Below, piece after piece: positions 26,740 through 34,802 of a DNA stretch of 43,605 bases. The stretch comes from Propionibacterium sp. GTDB taxonomy: Bacteria > Actinomycetota > Actinomycetes > Propionibacteriales > Propionibacteriaceae. The stretch lies in contig JAAYTZ010000117.1 in NCBI GenBank assembly GCA_012517965.1, positions 1-43,605 of the forward strand. Direction: 5' to 3'. A program made the translations under genes and the position numbers. Each line of letters opens with the position of its first letter. The stretch's first letter is position 1. The notes under the pieces are model-generated. The model had not been told where the DNA came from. It ran no database searches and was given only the letters and a program-made list of their open reading frames with translations.

Positions 26740-27842
26740 TCGACATCGGGCGCTCGAAGCGCGCCACCACCGTCTACGGGTTCGACGACATCGCGATCGT
26801 GCCGACGCGCCGCACCCGGACCCCCGACGACGTCAACCTCGCCTGGACCATCGACGCCCTGACCTTCGACTTCCCGATCATGGCCGCCCCGATGGACTCG
26901 GTCATGTCGCCGGCCACCGCGATCGCGTTCGGCCGGATGGGCGGCCTCGGCGTCCTGAACCTGGAGGGGTTGTGGACGCGCTACGACGATCCGGTCCCCG
27001 TCCTGGAGGACCTCGCGCGCATCGACGACCCCATCAAGGCCACCAAGAAGATGCAGGCCGTCTACGCCTCCCCGGTGCGCGGCGACCTCGTCGAGGCCCG
27101 CCTGCACGAGATCCGGGACGCCGGCGTCCCCGTCGCCGGGTCGCTGTCGCCGCAGCGCGCCCGCGAGTTCGAGTCGATCGTGTCGAAGGCCGGGGTCGAC
27201 TTCTTCGTGATCCGGGGCACCACGGTGTCGGCCGAGCACGTCTCCGAGCAGGAGGAGCCGGTCAACCTCAAGAAGTTCATCTACGACCTCGACGTGCCGG
27301 TCATCGTCGGCGGCTGCGCCACCTACCAGGCGGCCCTCCACCTCATGCGCACCGGCGCCGCCGGCGTCCTCGTCGGGTTCGGCGGTGGCGCCACCGAGAA
27401 GACCCGGAACGTGCTGGGCGTCGAGGTACCGATGGCGTCCGCGATCGCCGACGTGGCGGCGGCGCGCCGCGACTACCTCGACGAGTCGGGCGGCCGGTAC
27501 GTGCACGTCATCGCGGACGGGGCGCTGGGTCGCTCGGGCGACATCGCCAAGGCCATCGCCTGCGGCGCCGACGCCGCCATGGTCAGCACGCCCCTCGCCC
27601 GCGCGAAGGAGGCCCCCGGCAAGGGCTGGCACTGGGGGCCGGAGGCCTGGCACCCCACCCTGCCCCGCGGCGAGCGCGCCCGGTTCGAGCAGGTCGGCAC
27701 CCTCGCCGAGGTCATGTTCGGCCCGTCGGTCACCCCGGACGGCACCATGAACCTGGTCGGCGCCCTGAAGAAGTCGCTGGCGACCTGCGGCTACACCGAA
27801 GTCAAGGAGTTCCAGCGGGTCGAGGTCGTCGTCCACAACTGA
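26736..27842 (+). CDS. guaB3: GuaB3 family IMP dehydrogenase-related protein
   Basis: The 368-residue TIM-barrel protein matches GuaB3 of actinobacteria (M. tuberculosis Rv3410c type): RRTRTPDDVNLAWTIDALTF near the N-terminus, LGVLNLEGLWTRY, IRGTTVSAEHV, ALHLMRTGAAGVLVGFGGGA, RRDYLDESGGRYVHVIADG and the end YTEVKEFQ. It lacks CBS domains. The loop holding the catalytic Cys in GuaB (GPGSICTT) reads GFGGGATEKT here, so no Cys is present at that position. The biochemical role in actinobacteria is unclear, and IMP dehydrogenase or GMP reductase activity should not be assumed. Lies directly behind guaB and is coupled to the small leader ORF. Confidence 0.9.
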   Translation: MIDIGRSKRATTVYGFDDIAIVPTRRTRTPDDVNLAWTIDALTFDFPIMAAPMDSVMSPATAIAFGRMGGLGVLNLEGLWTRYDDPVPVLEDLARIDDPIKATKKMQAVYASPVRGDLVEARLHEIRDAGVPVAGSLSPQRAREFESIVSKAGVDFFVIRGTTVSAEHVSEQEEPVNLKKFIYDLDVPVIVGGCATYQAALHLMRTGAAGVLVGFGGGATEKTRNVLGVEVPMASAIADVAAARRDYLDESGGRYVHVIADGALGRSGDIAKAIACGADAAMVSTPLARAKEAPGKGWHWGPEAWHPTLPRGERARFEQVGTLAEVMFGPSVTPDGTMNLVGALKKSLATCGYTEVKEFQRVEVVVHN

Positions 27843-27861
27843 GGCCGCCCCGGTGGGCCGC

Positions 27862-28716
27862 TCACCGGCGACGTGCGGCGAGTGCCGCCCGGACCTCCTG
27901 CACGAACGTCTCCGGCGCGGTCAGGACCAGCTGGGCGGGGAAGCGGAGCACCACCCAGCCGGCGGCGGCCAGCGCCCGGTCGCGCGCCATGTCGCGCACC
28001 CGCTGCTCCCAGGGGCCATGGAAGGCGCGACCGTCGATCTCGGCGACCAGTCGCTGGCGCCGGAACACCAGGTCGCCGACGAAGCGGCGTCCGGACACCT
28101 CGATGGTGAGGTTCGCCGTCCAGCCCTGGACGCCGCCGGCGCGCAACGCCGCGTGGGCCGCGCGCTCGGCCTCGGACCAGGGCTGGTCACGGGAGTCCCG
28201 CAACAGTGCCCGCCGCCGGTCGTTGCCGGGGCGCTGCGGGGTGAGCGCGAGGGCGTCCCACAGGGCCGCCAGTGGGACGCCCCGGCGGAGGGCGTCGTCG
28301 ATGGCCGCTCCGCCCAGGGCGTCCACGCGATCGAGGGCCGTCAGTGCGCGGGACGTCACCCGGACACCGTCCAGGCTCATCACCAGGGCCTCGGGGATCG
28401 TGCGATCCTCGAAGCGGAACCCGGGCACCGAGCGGCGGCGGGCCGCCGCCCAGCACTCCGTCGGCGGCTCGGTCCAGCCGTGGCACGCGGCCGCCGACTC
28501 TCGCACCAGCACCGCCTCGGGATGGGCCGCCATCAACGCTCGCCCCGCCTGGTGCGCGGTCAGATCGCGAGCGGTCTGCGCGTAGACGCCGGGCAGGACC
28601 CGGCGCAGCTCGCCCGCGGTCACCGCCCGTCGGACGCGGTGCCGCAGGGCGGGCTCCTCCGCGAGCGCCAGGACTCCGCGGCCGAAGGCCAGGGCCTCGG
28701 TCAGGTCGGGATGCAC
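27862..28716 (-). CDS. AbiEi-like/DUF559 domain protein (PD-(D/E)XK-type nuclease fold)
   Basis: The 284-residue protein has an N-terminal part (residues 1-90) similar to the winged-helix AbiEi-like region seen in actinobacteria (RAVTAGELRRVLPGVYAQT). A middle domain follows with RVTSRALTALDRVD. The C-terminal DUF559/Vsr-like domain has VGDLVFRRQRLVAEIDG, FHGPWEQRVRDMARDRALAA and AGWVVLRFPA, matching the D...ExD...R/D pattern of the endonuclease-like fold. Such proteins are abundant in actinobacteria; a toxin-antitoxin or DNA-cleaving role is suspected but unproven. No partner toxin is adjacent. The GTG at 28716 is preceded by GTGGGGG; an open frame reaches back to 28845 but its sequence is low-complexity Arg/Pro. 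Gap 28717-28857 has nothing recognisable. Confidence 0.7.
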   Translation of the reverse strand: MHPDLTEALAFGRGVLALAEEPALRHRVRRAVTAGELRRVLPGVYAQTARDLTAHQAGRALMAAHPEAVLVRESAAACHGWTEPPTECWAAARRRSVPGFRFEDRTIPEALVMSLDGVRVTSRALTALDRVDALGGAAIDDALRRGVPLAALWDALALTPQRPGNDRRRALLRDSRDQPWSEAERAAHAALRAGGVQGWTANLTIEVSGRRFVGDLVFRRQRLVAEIDGRAFHGPWEQRVRDMARDRALAAAGWVVLRFPAQLVLTAPETFVQEVRAALAARRR

Positions 28717-28857
28717 GCCCCCACGATGGGCGCGAGCCGTCACGGGCGGTGGGGGCCTGTGGAAACCTCCCCGCGCGCACAACCGCGAGCGACCCGCCCG
28801 ATCCGCGCCCCGGCGTCCCTGTTCGTCCGGGTCGCCCGCGATCATGCGCCGGGCCCG

Positions 28858-30041
28858 TCAGGGCCGGGGCACCGCGGACGCCGCAGCGGCGGCGTCCCGT
28901 TCGACGAGCGTGCGCATCCGGGCCTCCTGCTCCGGCGACTGCCTGGCGACGGCGTCCAGCCCCGCCCGGGTCTCGGCGACCACCCGGTCGAGCCCGGCGC
29001 GCGAGATGAGGCCCTGTTCGAAGGCCTGCACCGCGCAGCCCGCGTAGGTGTCGTGGAAGAAGATCTGCTCGGCGGCATACGCGGCGCGCTTGTCGGCTGG
29101 GGTGTCGACGACGTCGTGGATGAACGCCGCGCGCAGCGTCCCGGGGAACCGCTGCCAGAGTTGCTCGGACAGGATGACGTCGCCCTGCCCCGAGTCGCCC
29201 AGGAACACCAGCTGGTACTCGGGGAACAGCGCGTGGTAGTGCTCGACGTTGGCGAGCTTCTTCCCGGCCATCAGGTCGTGGGTCAGCAGCGTCAGGAAGG
29301 ACCCGGTGATCACCGACGACTGGGCGATGCCGGCCCGGCGCAGCGACGACCGGGTCGCCGTCTCGATCAGGCCGAACGCGTCGGTGGGCCGGGCGGTCAC
29401 GAACGTCAGGTCGCCGACCGAGAACGGCGCGTCGTGCGGGCCGGCGTCCAAGGCGTCGTAGAGGGCCAGCAGGCCCGGGTAGAGGGTGCCCTTGGGTACC
29501 GGTCGTCGCGCAGCCGGCAGATCGCGGTGTCGTCGAGGTCGGAGAGAATCTTCGCCTCCTCCAGGGACAGGGTGCGGGCCTCGGCGGCGATGTGGTCGAG
29601 GATCTGCTGCCGGATCCCCCGGTCGTCGACGCCGGCGAACACCAGCCCCTCCAGGTCGTGCACATCGGCGCGGGCGTTGATCTGGTTCTTGAGCCGGGTC
29701 AGCTCCTCCCCGCGCGTGGCCAGCAGGATGTCGCGGATCGCCTCCTCGTCCTCCCGGCCGGTCCGCCCCCGCTGCAGCGCGTAGATGACCCCCGCCGCGC
29801 TCAGCACCGACAACTCGTGGCGCCGGTCGCGGGCCAGCAGCTGGATCAGCTCGGAGCGGTGATCGGGGCCGACGAGCCGGTTGTCGAGGCTGCCGAACAG
29901 CCGGTGCATCTCGTTACCGACGATCATCTCGTTGAGCTCCGCGGTGGTGGCGCCCCGCAGCAGGGCCAGCGCGGAGCGCTCCTCGGCGACGTCGGTCGGG
30001 CCCTCGATGAGGGCGCGGAGCAGGGCGGTCTTCTCGGTCAT
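28858..30041 (-). pseudogene. App1-like (DUF2183) HAD-type phosphatase domain protein, split by a one-base frameshift
   Basis: Two overlapping frames on the minus strand encode one protein of about 394 residues. The first (from the ATG at 30041) covers an N-terminal helical region and the HAD motif I ILSDLDDTAICRLRDDRY. The second resumes as PKGTLYPGLLALYDALDAG, then motif II VTARP, the Lys motif MAGKKLANVEHY and motif IV VFLGDSGQGD. This is the order of the App1 phosphatidate-phosphatase catalytic domain. The frames meet at about 29492-29500, where the minus strand reads TACCCAAGGGC; one extra C would restore the frame. It sits 1 nt after the lipid kinase stop and is probably co-transcribed with it, a sensible pair if both act on phospholipid/diacylglycerol metabolism. 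It may be a real pseudogene or a sequencing error. Confidence 0.8.
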
Positions 30042-30042
30042 G

Positions 30043-30981
30043 TCACTCGCTCGGGTCGGTGGGGATCAGGACGGTCAGTTCGGACGCCGCGACGCGCCAG
30101 GCCGCCTCGTCGACGGCCTCGACGGCGTCGCCGTCGAGTTGCAGCGGCTGGGGGGTGTCCGGCTGGACGACCAGGTCGTGGGCGCGCCCGTACTCCAGGG
30201 CCCGGACGTCGCGCTTCAGCCGCAGCAGCCCCTTGGCTGCGACGGACGCCCACTGCCAGGGCCGCCGGATCGGCACCACGAGCGTGTCCAGGACGCCGTC
30301 GTCCGGCCGGGCGTCGGGGAAGACGCGGATGCCGCCGGGGAGGCGGCCGCAGTTCCCGGCCAGGACGCACCAGGTGCGCACCTCGCGCGGGGGGCGTCCG
30401 TCGACGGCGAGGCGCACCGGGATGGGGGAGCGGAACAGGTGCACCGCGCCGGCCCCCAGGTAGGCCAGCCAGCGCAGCCACCGCTTGAGCCAGGCCCGCG
30501 TGGCCAGCACCGTGGCGGCGTCGTGGCCGAGGCCCGCGACGAAGAGGAACGGCTCCTCGGCCGACCACTCCTCGCCCCGCCGGTGCCGCGACCAGCCGAC
30601 ATCCACCCGGTGGGGTCGCCCGGCCAGGGCGGTGGCGACGTTGCGGGCCAGGGCCCGGGGGCGTAGGCCGAGGTTGCGGGCGAAGAGGTTCGCGGTGCCC
30701 AGCGGCACGATGCCGAGCGGCACGCCACTCCCGGCGAGCACGCCGCCCACGACGCGCACGGTGCCGTCGCCGCCGCCGACCACGACGAGCGTCGCGCCGG
30801 CGTCCAGGGCCGCCCGCGCCTGGCCGGCGCCGGGGTCGGCGACCGTCGTGGTGAGCACCGTCAGGGGCCAGCCGCGCGCGGCGGCGCCCTCCTCCAGGAG
30901 GCGACGGGCGGCGCTCCAACGCCGACGAGCCGGATTGAGGATCGCGAACACCCTTGTCGGGCTGGGGTCGGCGGCGCTCAC
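30043..30981 (-). CDS. Diacylglycerol kinase-family lipid kinase
   Basis: The 312-residue protein has the DAGK catalytic core: FAILNPARRR, VVVGGGDGTVRVVGGVLAG with the GGDGT nucleotide motif, GIVPLGTANLFARNLGL, then the beta-sandwich domain with AGLGHDAATV, LAGNCGRLPGGIRVFPDA and PLQLDGDAVE. It belongs to the YegS/BmrU/DgkB group, which phosphorylate diacylglycerol or related lipids at the membrane. GTG 30981 is preferred to ATG 30990: CAGAAT (30994-30989) is 7 nt before the GTG and overlaps the ATG. First gene of a probable two-gene operon with the App1-like gene. Confidence 0.85.
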   Translation of the reverse strand: MSAADPSPTRVFAILNPARRRWSAARRLLEEGAAARGWPLTVLTTTVADPGAGQARAALDAGATLVVVGGGDGTVRVVGGVLAGSGVPLGIVPLGTANLFARNLGLRPRALARNVATALAGRPHRVDVGWSRHRRGEEWSAEEPFLFVAGLGHDAATVLATRAWLKRWLRWLAYLGAGAVHLFRSPIPVRLAVDGRPPREVRTWCVLAGNCGRLPGGIRVFPDARPDDGVLDTLVVPIRRPWQWASVAAKGLLRLKRDVRALEYGRAHDLVVQPDTPQPLQLDGDAVEAVDEAAWRVAASELTVLIPTDPSE

Positions 30982-31068
30982 GGCGTCCATTCTGGCCCGA
31001 AGCCGCGAGCTGACCCAAGGGCGACGGACGATCGAGACCGCATCGTCGCCACCCGCCCGGTGGCCCCG

Positions 31069-31074
31069 TACCAT
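31069..31074 (+). promoter_or_regulatory. -10 box of the chorismate mutase gene (leaderless)
   Basis: TACCAT ends 7 nt before the ATG at 31082. The in-frame ATG at 31073 overlaps the box. Confidence 0.5.
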
Positions 31075-31081
31075 GGCGGCC

Positions 31082-31384
31082 ATGCCCGACATCCCCGAGG
31101 AGCTGCGCCGGCTTCGCGCCAGCATCGACAACATGGACGACGTGATGATCCGCGTCCTCGCGGAGCGGTTCAAGATCACCCAGCAGGTCGGCCACCTCAA
31201 GGCCGAGCTGGGCCTGCCGCCGGCCGACCCGGCCCGCGAGGAGGAGCAGATCGCCCGCCTGCGGCGCATCGCGGCCGACGCCGGGCTCGACCCGGACTTC
31301 GCCAGCGAGTTCCTGGCGTTCGTCGTGCGCGAGGTCATCCGCAACCACGAGGCCATCGCCCGGCGCGATCCGGACGGCGCCTGA
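31082..31384 (+). CDS. Chorismate mutase, AroQ type
   Basis: The 100-residue all-helical protein is a stand-alone AroQ fold: ELRRLRASIDNMDDVMIRVLAERF (in sections, with the N-terminal catalytic Arg), KITQQVGHLKAE with the active-site Lys, and a C-terminal helix FASEFLAFVVREVIRNHEAI. It converts chorismate to prephenate for Phe/Tyr synthesis. There is no signal peptide, so it is the cytosolic form; actinobacterial versions often need DAHP synthase as activating partner. No other shikimate gene is in the window. Convergent with the sirtuin gene. Confidence 0.88.
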   Translation: MPDIPEELRRLRASIDNMDDVMIRVLAERFKITQQVGHLKAELGLPPADPAREEEQIARLRRIAADAGLDPDFASEFLAFVVREVIRNHEAIARRDPDGA

Positions 31385-31405
31385 CCGGCGCGTCCCTCAC
31401 GGGAC

Positions 31406-32155
31406 TCAGCGCGCCAGCGCGGCGACCAGCGCGGGCAGGCCCACGGCCGCCGTCGTGCGCCAGGTGTGGTCGACCTTCCGTGACAGCGGGGTCGGCTCGG
31501 GGTTGAGCTCCACCGTCGGGACGCCCTCGGCGGCGGCCACCTCGGGCAGCCCGGCGGCCGGGTACACCAGCCCGGAGGTGCCCACCACGAGCACCAGGTC
31601 GGCGTCCCGGCAGGCCTGGACGCCGTCGGCGAAGGCCCGTGCGGGCAGGGCCTCGCCGAACCACACCACCCCCGGGCGGACGGGTCCGCCGCACGCGGCG
31701 CAGCGCGGCGGCTCGACGCGGCCGTCCGCACCGGCGGCGTCCGGAACCGGGCCCGCGTAGGGCCGATCACAGGCGAAGCAGCGGAACGCGGCCAGGGAGC
31801 CGTGCAGGTGGGCCAGCACCGTCGAGCCGGCCCGCTCGTGCAGGTCGTCGACGTTCTGGGTCACGATCCGGACCTCGGCGATCCGCGCCCAGTCGGCGAG
31901 CGCGCGGTGGCCGGCGTTGGGGGCCACCGACCGCGCCTGGGCGTACCGCCAGGCGTACCAGCCGAACACGAGCGCCGGGTCGCGGCGGAAGGCGTCGGCC
32001 GTGGCAAGCTGGGCCGGGTCGAAGCGGGCCCACAGACCCGTCTGCGCGTCCCGGAACGTCGCGACCCCGCTCTCGGCCGACATGCCGGCCCCGGTCAGCA
32101 CCGTCACGCGACGCGCGCGGCGCGCCAGCGCGACGATCTCCTCGGGGACATCCAC
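31406..32155 (-). CDS. cobB: NAD-dependent protein deacylase, sirtuin (CobB-like)
   Basis: The 249-residue sirtuin removes acyl groups from lysines using NAD. It has the NAD site VLTGAGMSAESGVATFRD, the TQNVDDLHERAGS motif, the catalytic His in LHGSLAAFRC, the zinc-ribbon pairs CFAC and CAAC, and PGVVWFGEALP. The latter pocket lacks an obvious Tyr/Arg pair typical of SirT5-like desuccinylases (WYAWRYAQAR contains YAWRYAQ, which may supply it), so acyl preference is open. GTG 32155 is 6 nt after TAGACT (32167-32162), a likely leaderless promoter. It is divergent from the Ehr-like operon. Confidence 0.92.
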   Translation of the reverse strand: MDVPEEIVALARRARRVTVLTGAGMSAESGVATFRDAQTGLWARFDPAQLATADAFRRDPALVFGWYAWRYAQARSVAPNAGHRALADWARIAEVRIVTQNVDDLHERAGSTVLAHLHGSLAAFRCFACDRPYAGPVPDAAGADGRVEPPRCAACGGPVRPGVVWFGEALPARAFADGVQACRDADLVLVVGTSGLVYPAAGLPEVAAAEGVPTVELNPEPTPLSRKVDHTWRTTAAVGLPALVAALAR

Positions 32156-32300
32156 GCCCGGAGTCTAGGCGACCCGGTGTCGCAGTTGGCGACGCTCAAC
32201 CCCCTTCGCGTCGCGAACAGGTCATAATGGCCGCCGGGGCGGTCGCGCCCCAGCCAGCGAAGGGGACACACGTGCACGCGCCCGCCCGCGGGAGCCACCG
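32156..32300. promoter_or_regulatory. Divergent control region between the sirtuin gene and the Ehr-like operon
   Basis: Minus strand: TAGACT at 32167-32162 for the sirtuin gene. Plus strand: CATAAT (32223-32228) is the best -10 candidate for the Ehr operon, with no clear -35 and a predicted 65-nt leader. GGAG lies 8 nt before the ATG at 32301. Confidence 0.45.
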
Positions 32301-32784
32301 ATGATCCAGCCGCTCGAGCTCCTGCGCTTGATCCGGAGGTTCGGACGCCTCGCCGAGCCTGCGCCCGCCGCGCCCGCGCGGCCCGCCGCGTGCGCTGCGG
32401 GGCAGCGCCCAGTGCCGCCACGTCGACGTGGGCTCGTGCAACGGGTGCGAGGTCGAGATCGGCCAGGCGTTCGGCCCCGTCTACGACGCCGACCGGTACG
32501 GCGCCCGGCTGGTCGCCTCGCCGCGGCACGCCGACGTGCTGCTCGTCACCGGCGTCGTCACGCACAACATGGCCGACGCGCTCGCCCGCACCGTCGAGGC
32601 GACGCCCGAGCCACGGGTCGTGATCGCGATCGGCGACTGCGCGATCGACGGCGGCCTGCTCGCCGGCGGGTTCGGCGTCCGCGGGACCGTCGGCGACGTC
32701 ACCCACGTGGACCTGGCGGTGCCCGGCTGCCCGCCCGAGCCGGACGCCATCGTCGCCGCCCTGCGCCAGGTGACGGGCCGATGA
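32301..32784 (+). CDS. HyfI/NuoB-like Fe-S subunit of Ehr-type complex, with apparent one-base frameshift
   Basis: This is the small electron-transfer subunit. From about 32401 the frame reads CRHVDVGSCNGCEVEIG, later AIGDCAIDGG and VPGCPPEPDAIVAAL, giving the four Cys that ligate the proximal [4Fe-4S] cluster in HycG/HyfI/NuoB. That frame has no ATG, GTG or TTG between its preceding stop (32329) and GTG 32428, which would start right at the cluster motif. The N-terminus expected for the family (LELLRLIRRFGRLAEPAPAA) is encoded from ATG 32301 in another frame, with GGAG 8 nt upstream. One surplus base near 32380-32395 would join them (484 nt total, 161 codons plus one). An assembly error is more likely than programmed shifting. 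The stop overlaps the next ATG. Confidence 0.75.
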
Positions 32785-34802
32785 GCGGGCCCGGTGCCCT
32801 CCTCGCGGTGCTGGCCCTGGCCGGCGTCGCGATCGCGGTGCCCTGGCTGACGCCGGACCGCCTGCGGTCGCCGCTGTCCGGCGGGGCGTCGGCGCTCCTG
32901 GGGCTCGGGGGGGTCGCCGCGGGCGTCGCGGCGATGGGGGGCGCCGGCGGCGTCCTCACGCTGCCCCTGGTGGTGCCGGCGACGGCCGGGCTCGACCCGG
33001 TGACGCTGGCCCCGACCCCGCTGGGCGGAGTGTTCCTCGTGGTGGCGGGCGGGGTGGGCGCCCTGGCGGCGTTCTTCGGGATCGGCTACGCGCACGGGCC
33101 GGCGGCGTCCCGTACGGCCTGGTCGGCCTACGCCGCCTTCCTGCTCGGCATGTTGCTGGTGCCGGCCGCCGCCGACGTGCTGTCGTTCCTGCTGGCCTGG
33201 GAACTGATGGCCGTGGCGTCCACCGTGCTCGTGCTGGCCGACCACGCCGTACGGCCCACTGTCCGCTCGGCGACGCTGTGGTACGCGGTGATGACGCACC
33301 TGAGCTTCCTGCTGCTGTTGGCCGGCTTCGCCGTGCTGGCCGCCGGGGCGGGCGGCACCGCGTTCGAACGGATCGCCGCCGCGCAGGCGAGCGGCCCCGC
33401 GGCGTCGGTGGCCTTCGTGCTGCTCGTGCTCGGGTTCGGCACGAAGGCGGGCCTGGTGCCGCTCCACGTCTGGCTGCCGCGGGCGCACCCCGAGGCGCCG
33501 AGCCACGTGTCGGCGGCCATGAGCGCGGCCATGGTGAAAATGGGCGTGTACGGCATCCTGCTCACCCTGGGGCTGCTCGCGCCCGGCCCGCAGTGGTGGG
33601 GGTTCGGCCTGCTCGTCCTGGGGTGCGCGTCGGCGCTGTACGGCGTCCTGCAGGCCGCGGTGAACTCCGACCTCAAGCGCCTGCTCGCCTACTCCACCTC
33701 CGAGAACGTCGGCCTCATCGTGACGGCCCTCGGCGTGGGCGTCCTGCTGGGCGACGCGGGCCAGCGTCGGGTCGCCGAGGTGGCCATCGTGGCCGCCCTG
33801 CTGCTCGTCGTCAGCCACGCCGCCTTCAAGACGGCGTTGTTCCTGGGGGCGGGGTCGATCCTGCACGTCACCGGGGAGCGCGACCTGGACCGGCTCGGCG
33901 GCCTGGTGCACACCCACCCGTTCACCGCCATCAGCTTCGGCCTCGGGGCGATGGGGGCCACCGCGCTGCCGATCACCTCCGGCTTCGTGGCGGAGTGGGT
34001 GCTGCTGCAGGCACTGGTCCACGGGGACGGGCGCGCCGACCGCCTGATCGCGGTGACCCTGCCGCTGGCGATGGGGGTCGTGGCGCTCACCGTCGGCCTC
34101 GGCCTGCTGACGTTCGTGAAGGCCTGGGCGATCGCGTTCCTGGCACGGCCGCGGTCGGAGCGGGCGGCCAACCCCGACCACGCCCAGGGCAGCCACGACC
34201 ATTCGATCACGATGATCGCCGGGCTCGTGGTCTCGGGGGCGCTCGTGGTGGCGCTCGGTTTCGCCGCCGGCCCGCTCAGCGTGGAACTCGCCCGCGCCGC
34301 CGGAGTCGGCGGTGTGGAGAGGGTCGGGCTGCTGGGGGTGGCGTTCCCGGCGGTCGGCGTCCTGCTGGAGCCGGCGGCGCTCACGCTCCTCGCCCTGGCG
34401 ATCGCCGTGCCGTTCGCCGCCTACAACGCGGTGCTGCGCGTCCGGCGGCCCCGCCGGGACACCGAACTGCCCTGGGGCTGCGGCGGCGTCCGCACCAGCC
34501 CCCGCATGGAGTACACCGCGACCTCGTACGCCGAACCGCTCGTACGGATCTTCGGGGCGTCCCTGGACCCCACTCGGCAGCTCACCGTGGAGCATCCCGA
34601 GGGGAACCCGTTGCTGGTCAGCCGGGTGACCTTCAGCCAGCGCCTCGTCGACGTGATCGAGCAGCGGGCCTACCTGCCCGTGAAGCGGGCCGTGCTGCGC
34701 CTGGGGGACGCCGCCCGCCTCGTCCAGAACGGCAGCATCCACCGCTACCTCGCGTTCTCGTTCGTGGCCCTGCTGCTGGTGTTGGCGGTGGTGTCTCTGT
34801 GA
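32781..34802 (+). CDS. HyfB-like proton-pumping antiporter subunit (NuoL/M family)
   Basis: The 673-residue membrane protein has about sixteen hydrophobic segments. The proton-channel residues of Mrp/NuoL-M subunits are visible: the Glu in LLAWELMAVASTVLV, the Lys in GFGTKAGLVPLHVWLP, the His/Lys pair of SHAAFKTALFLGAG, and DLKRLLAYSTSENVG. The HyfB-specific extension carries ELPWGCGGVRTSPRMEYTAT and a final membrane helix. In group 4 hydrogenases HyfB couples the redox reaction to ion translocation. ATG 32781 overlaps the HyfI stop, and its own stop overlaps the next GTG, so translation is coupled. Confidence 0.92.
   Translation: MSGPGALLAVLALAGVAIAVPWLTPDRLRSPLSGGASALLGLGGVAAGVAAMGGAGGVLTLPLVVPATAGLDPVTLAPTPLGGVFLVVAGGVGALAAFFGIGYAHGPAASRTAWSAYAAFLLGMLLVPAAADVLSFLLAWELMAVASTVLVLADHAVRPTVRSATLWYAVMTHLSFLLLLAGFAVLAAGAGGTAFERIAAAQASGPAASVAFVLLVLGFGTKAGLVPLHVWLPRAHPEAPSHVSAAMSAAMVKMGVYGILLTLGLLAPGPQWWGFGLLVLGCASALYGVLQAAVNSDLKRLLAYSTSENVGLIVTALGVGVLLGDAGQRRVAEVAIVAALLLVVSHAAFKTALFLGAGSILHVTGERDLDRLGGLVHTHPFTAISFGLGAMGATALPITSGFVAEWVLLQALVHGDGRADRLIAVTLPLAMGVVALTVGLGLLTFVKAWAIAFLARPRSERAANPDHAQGSHDHSITMIAGLVVSGALVVALGFAAGPLSVELARAAGVGGVERVGLLGVAFPAVGVLLEPAALTLLALAIAVPFAAYNAVLRVRRPRRDTELPWGCGGVRTSPRMEYTATSYAEPLVRIFGASLDPTRQLTVEHPEGNPLLVSRVTFSQRLVDVIEQRAYLPVKRAVLRLGDAARLVQNGSIHRYLAFSFVALLLVLAVVSL

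Noticed and set aside
29490-29500. Programmed -1 ribosomal frameshift in the App1-like gene
   Set aside because: CCCAAGG is not an XXXYYYZ slippery site and no obvious downstream pseudoknot was seen. A one-base deletion is simpler.
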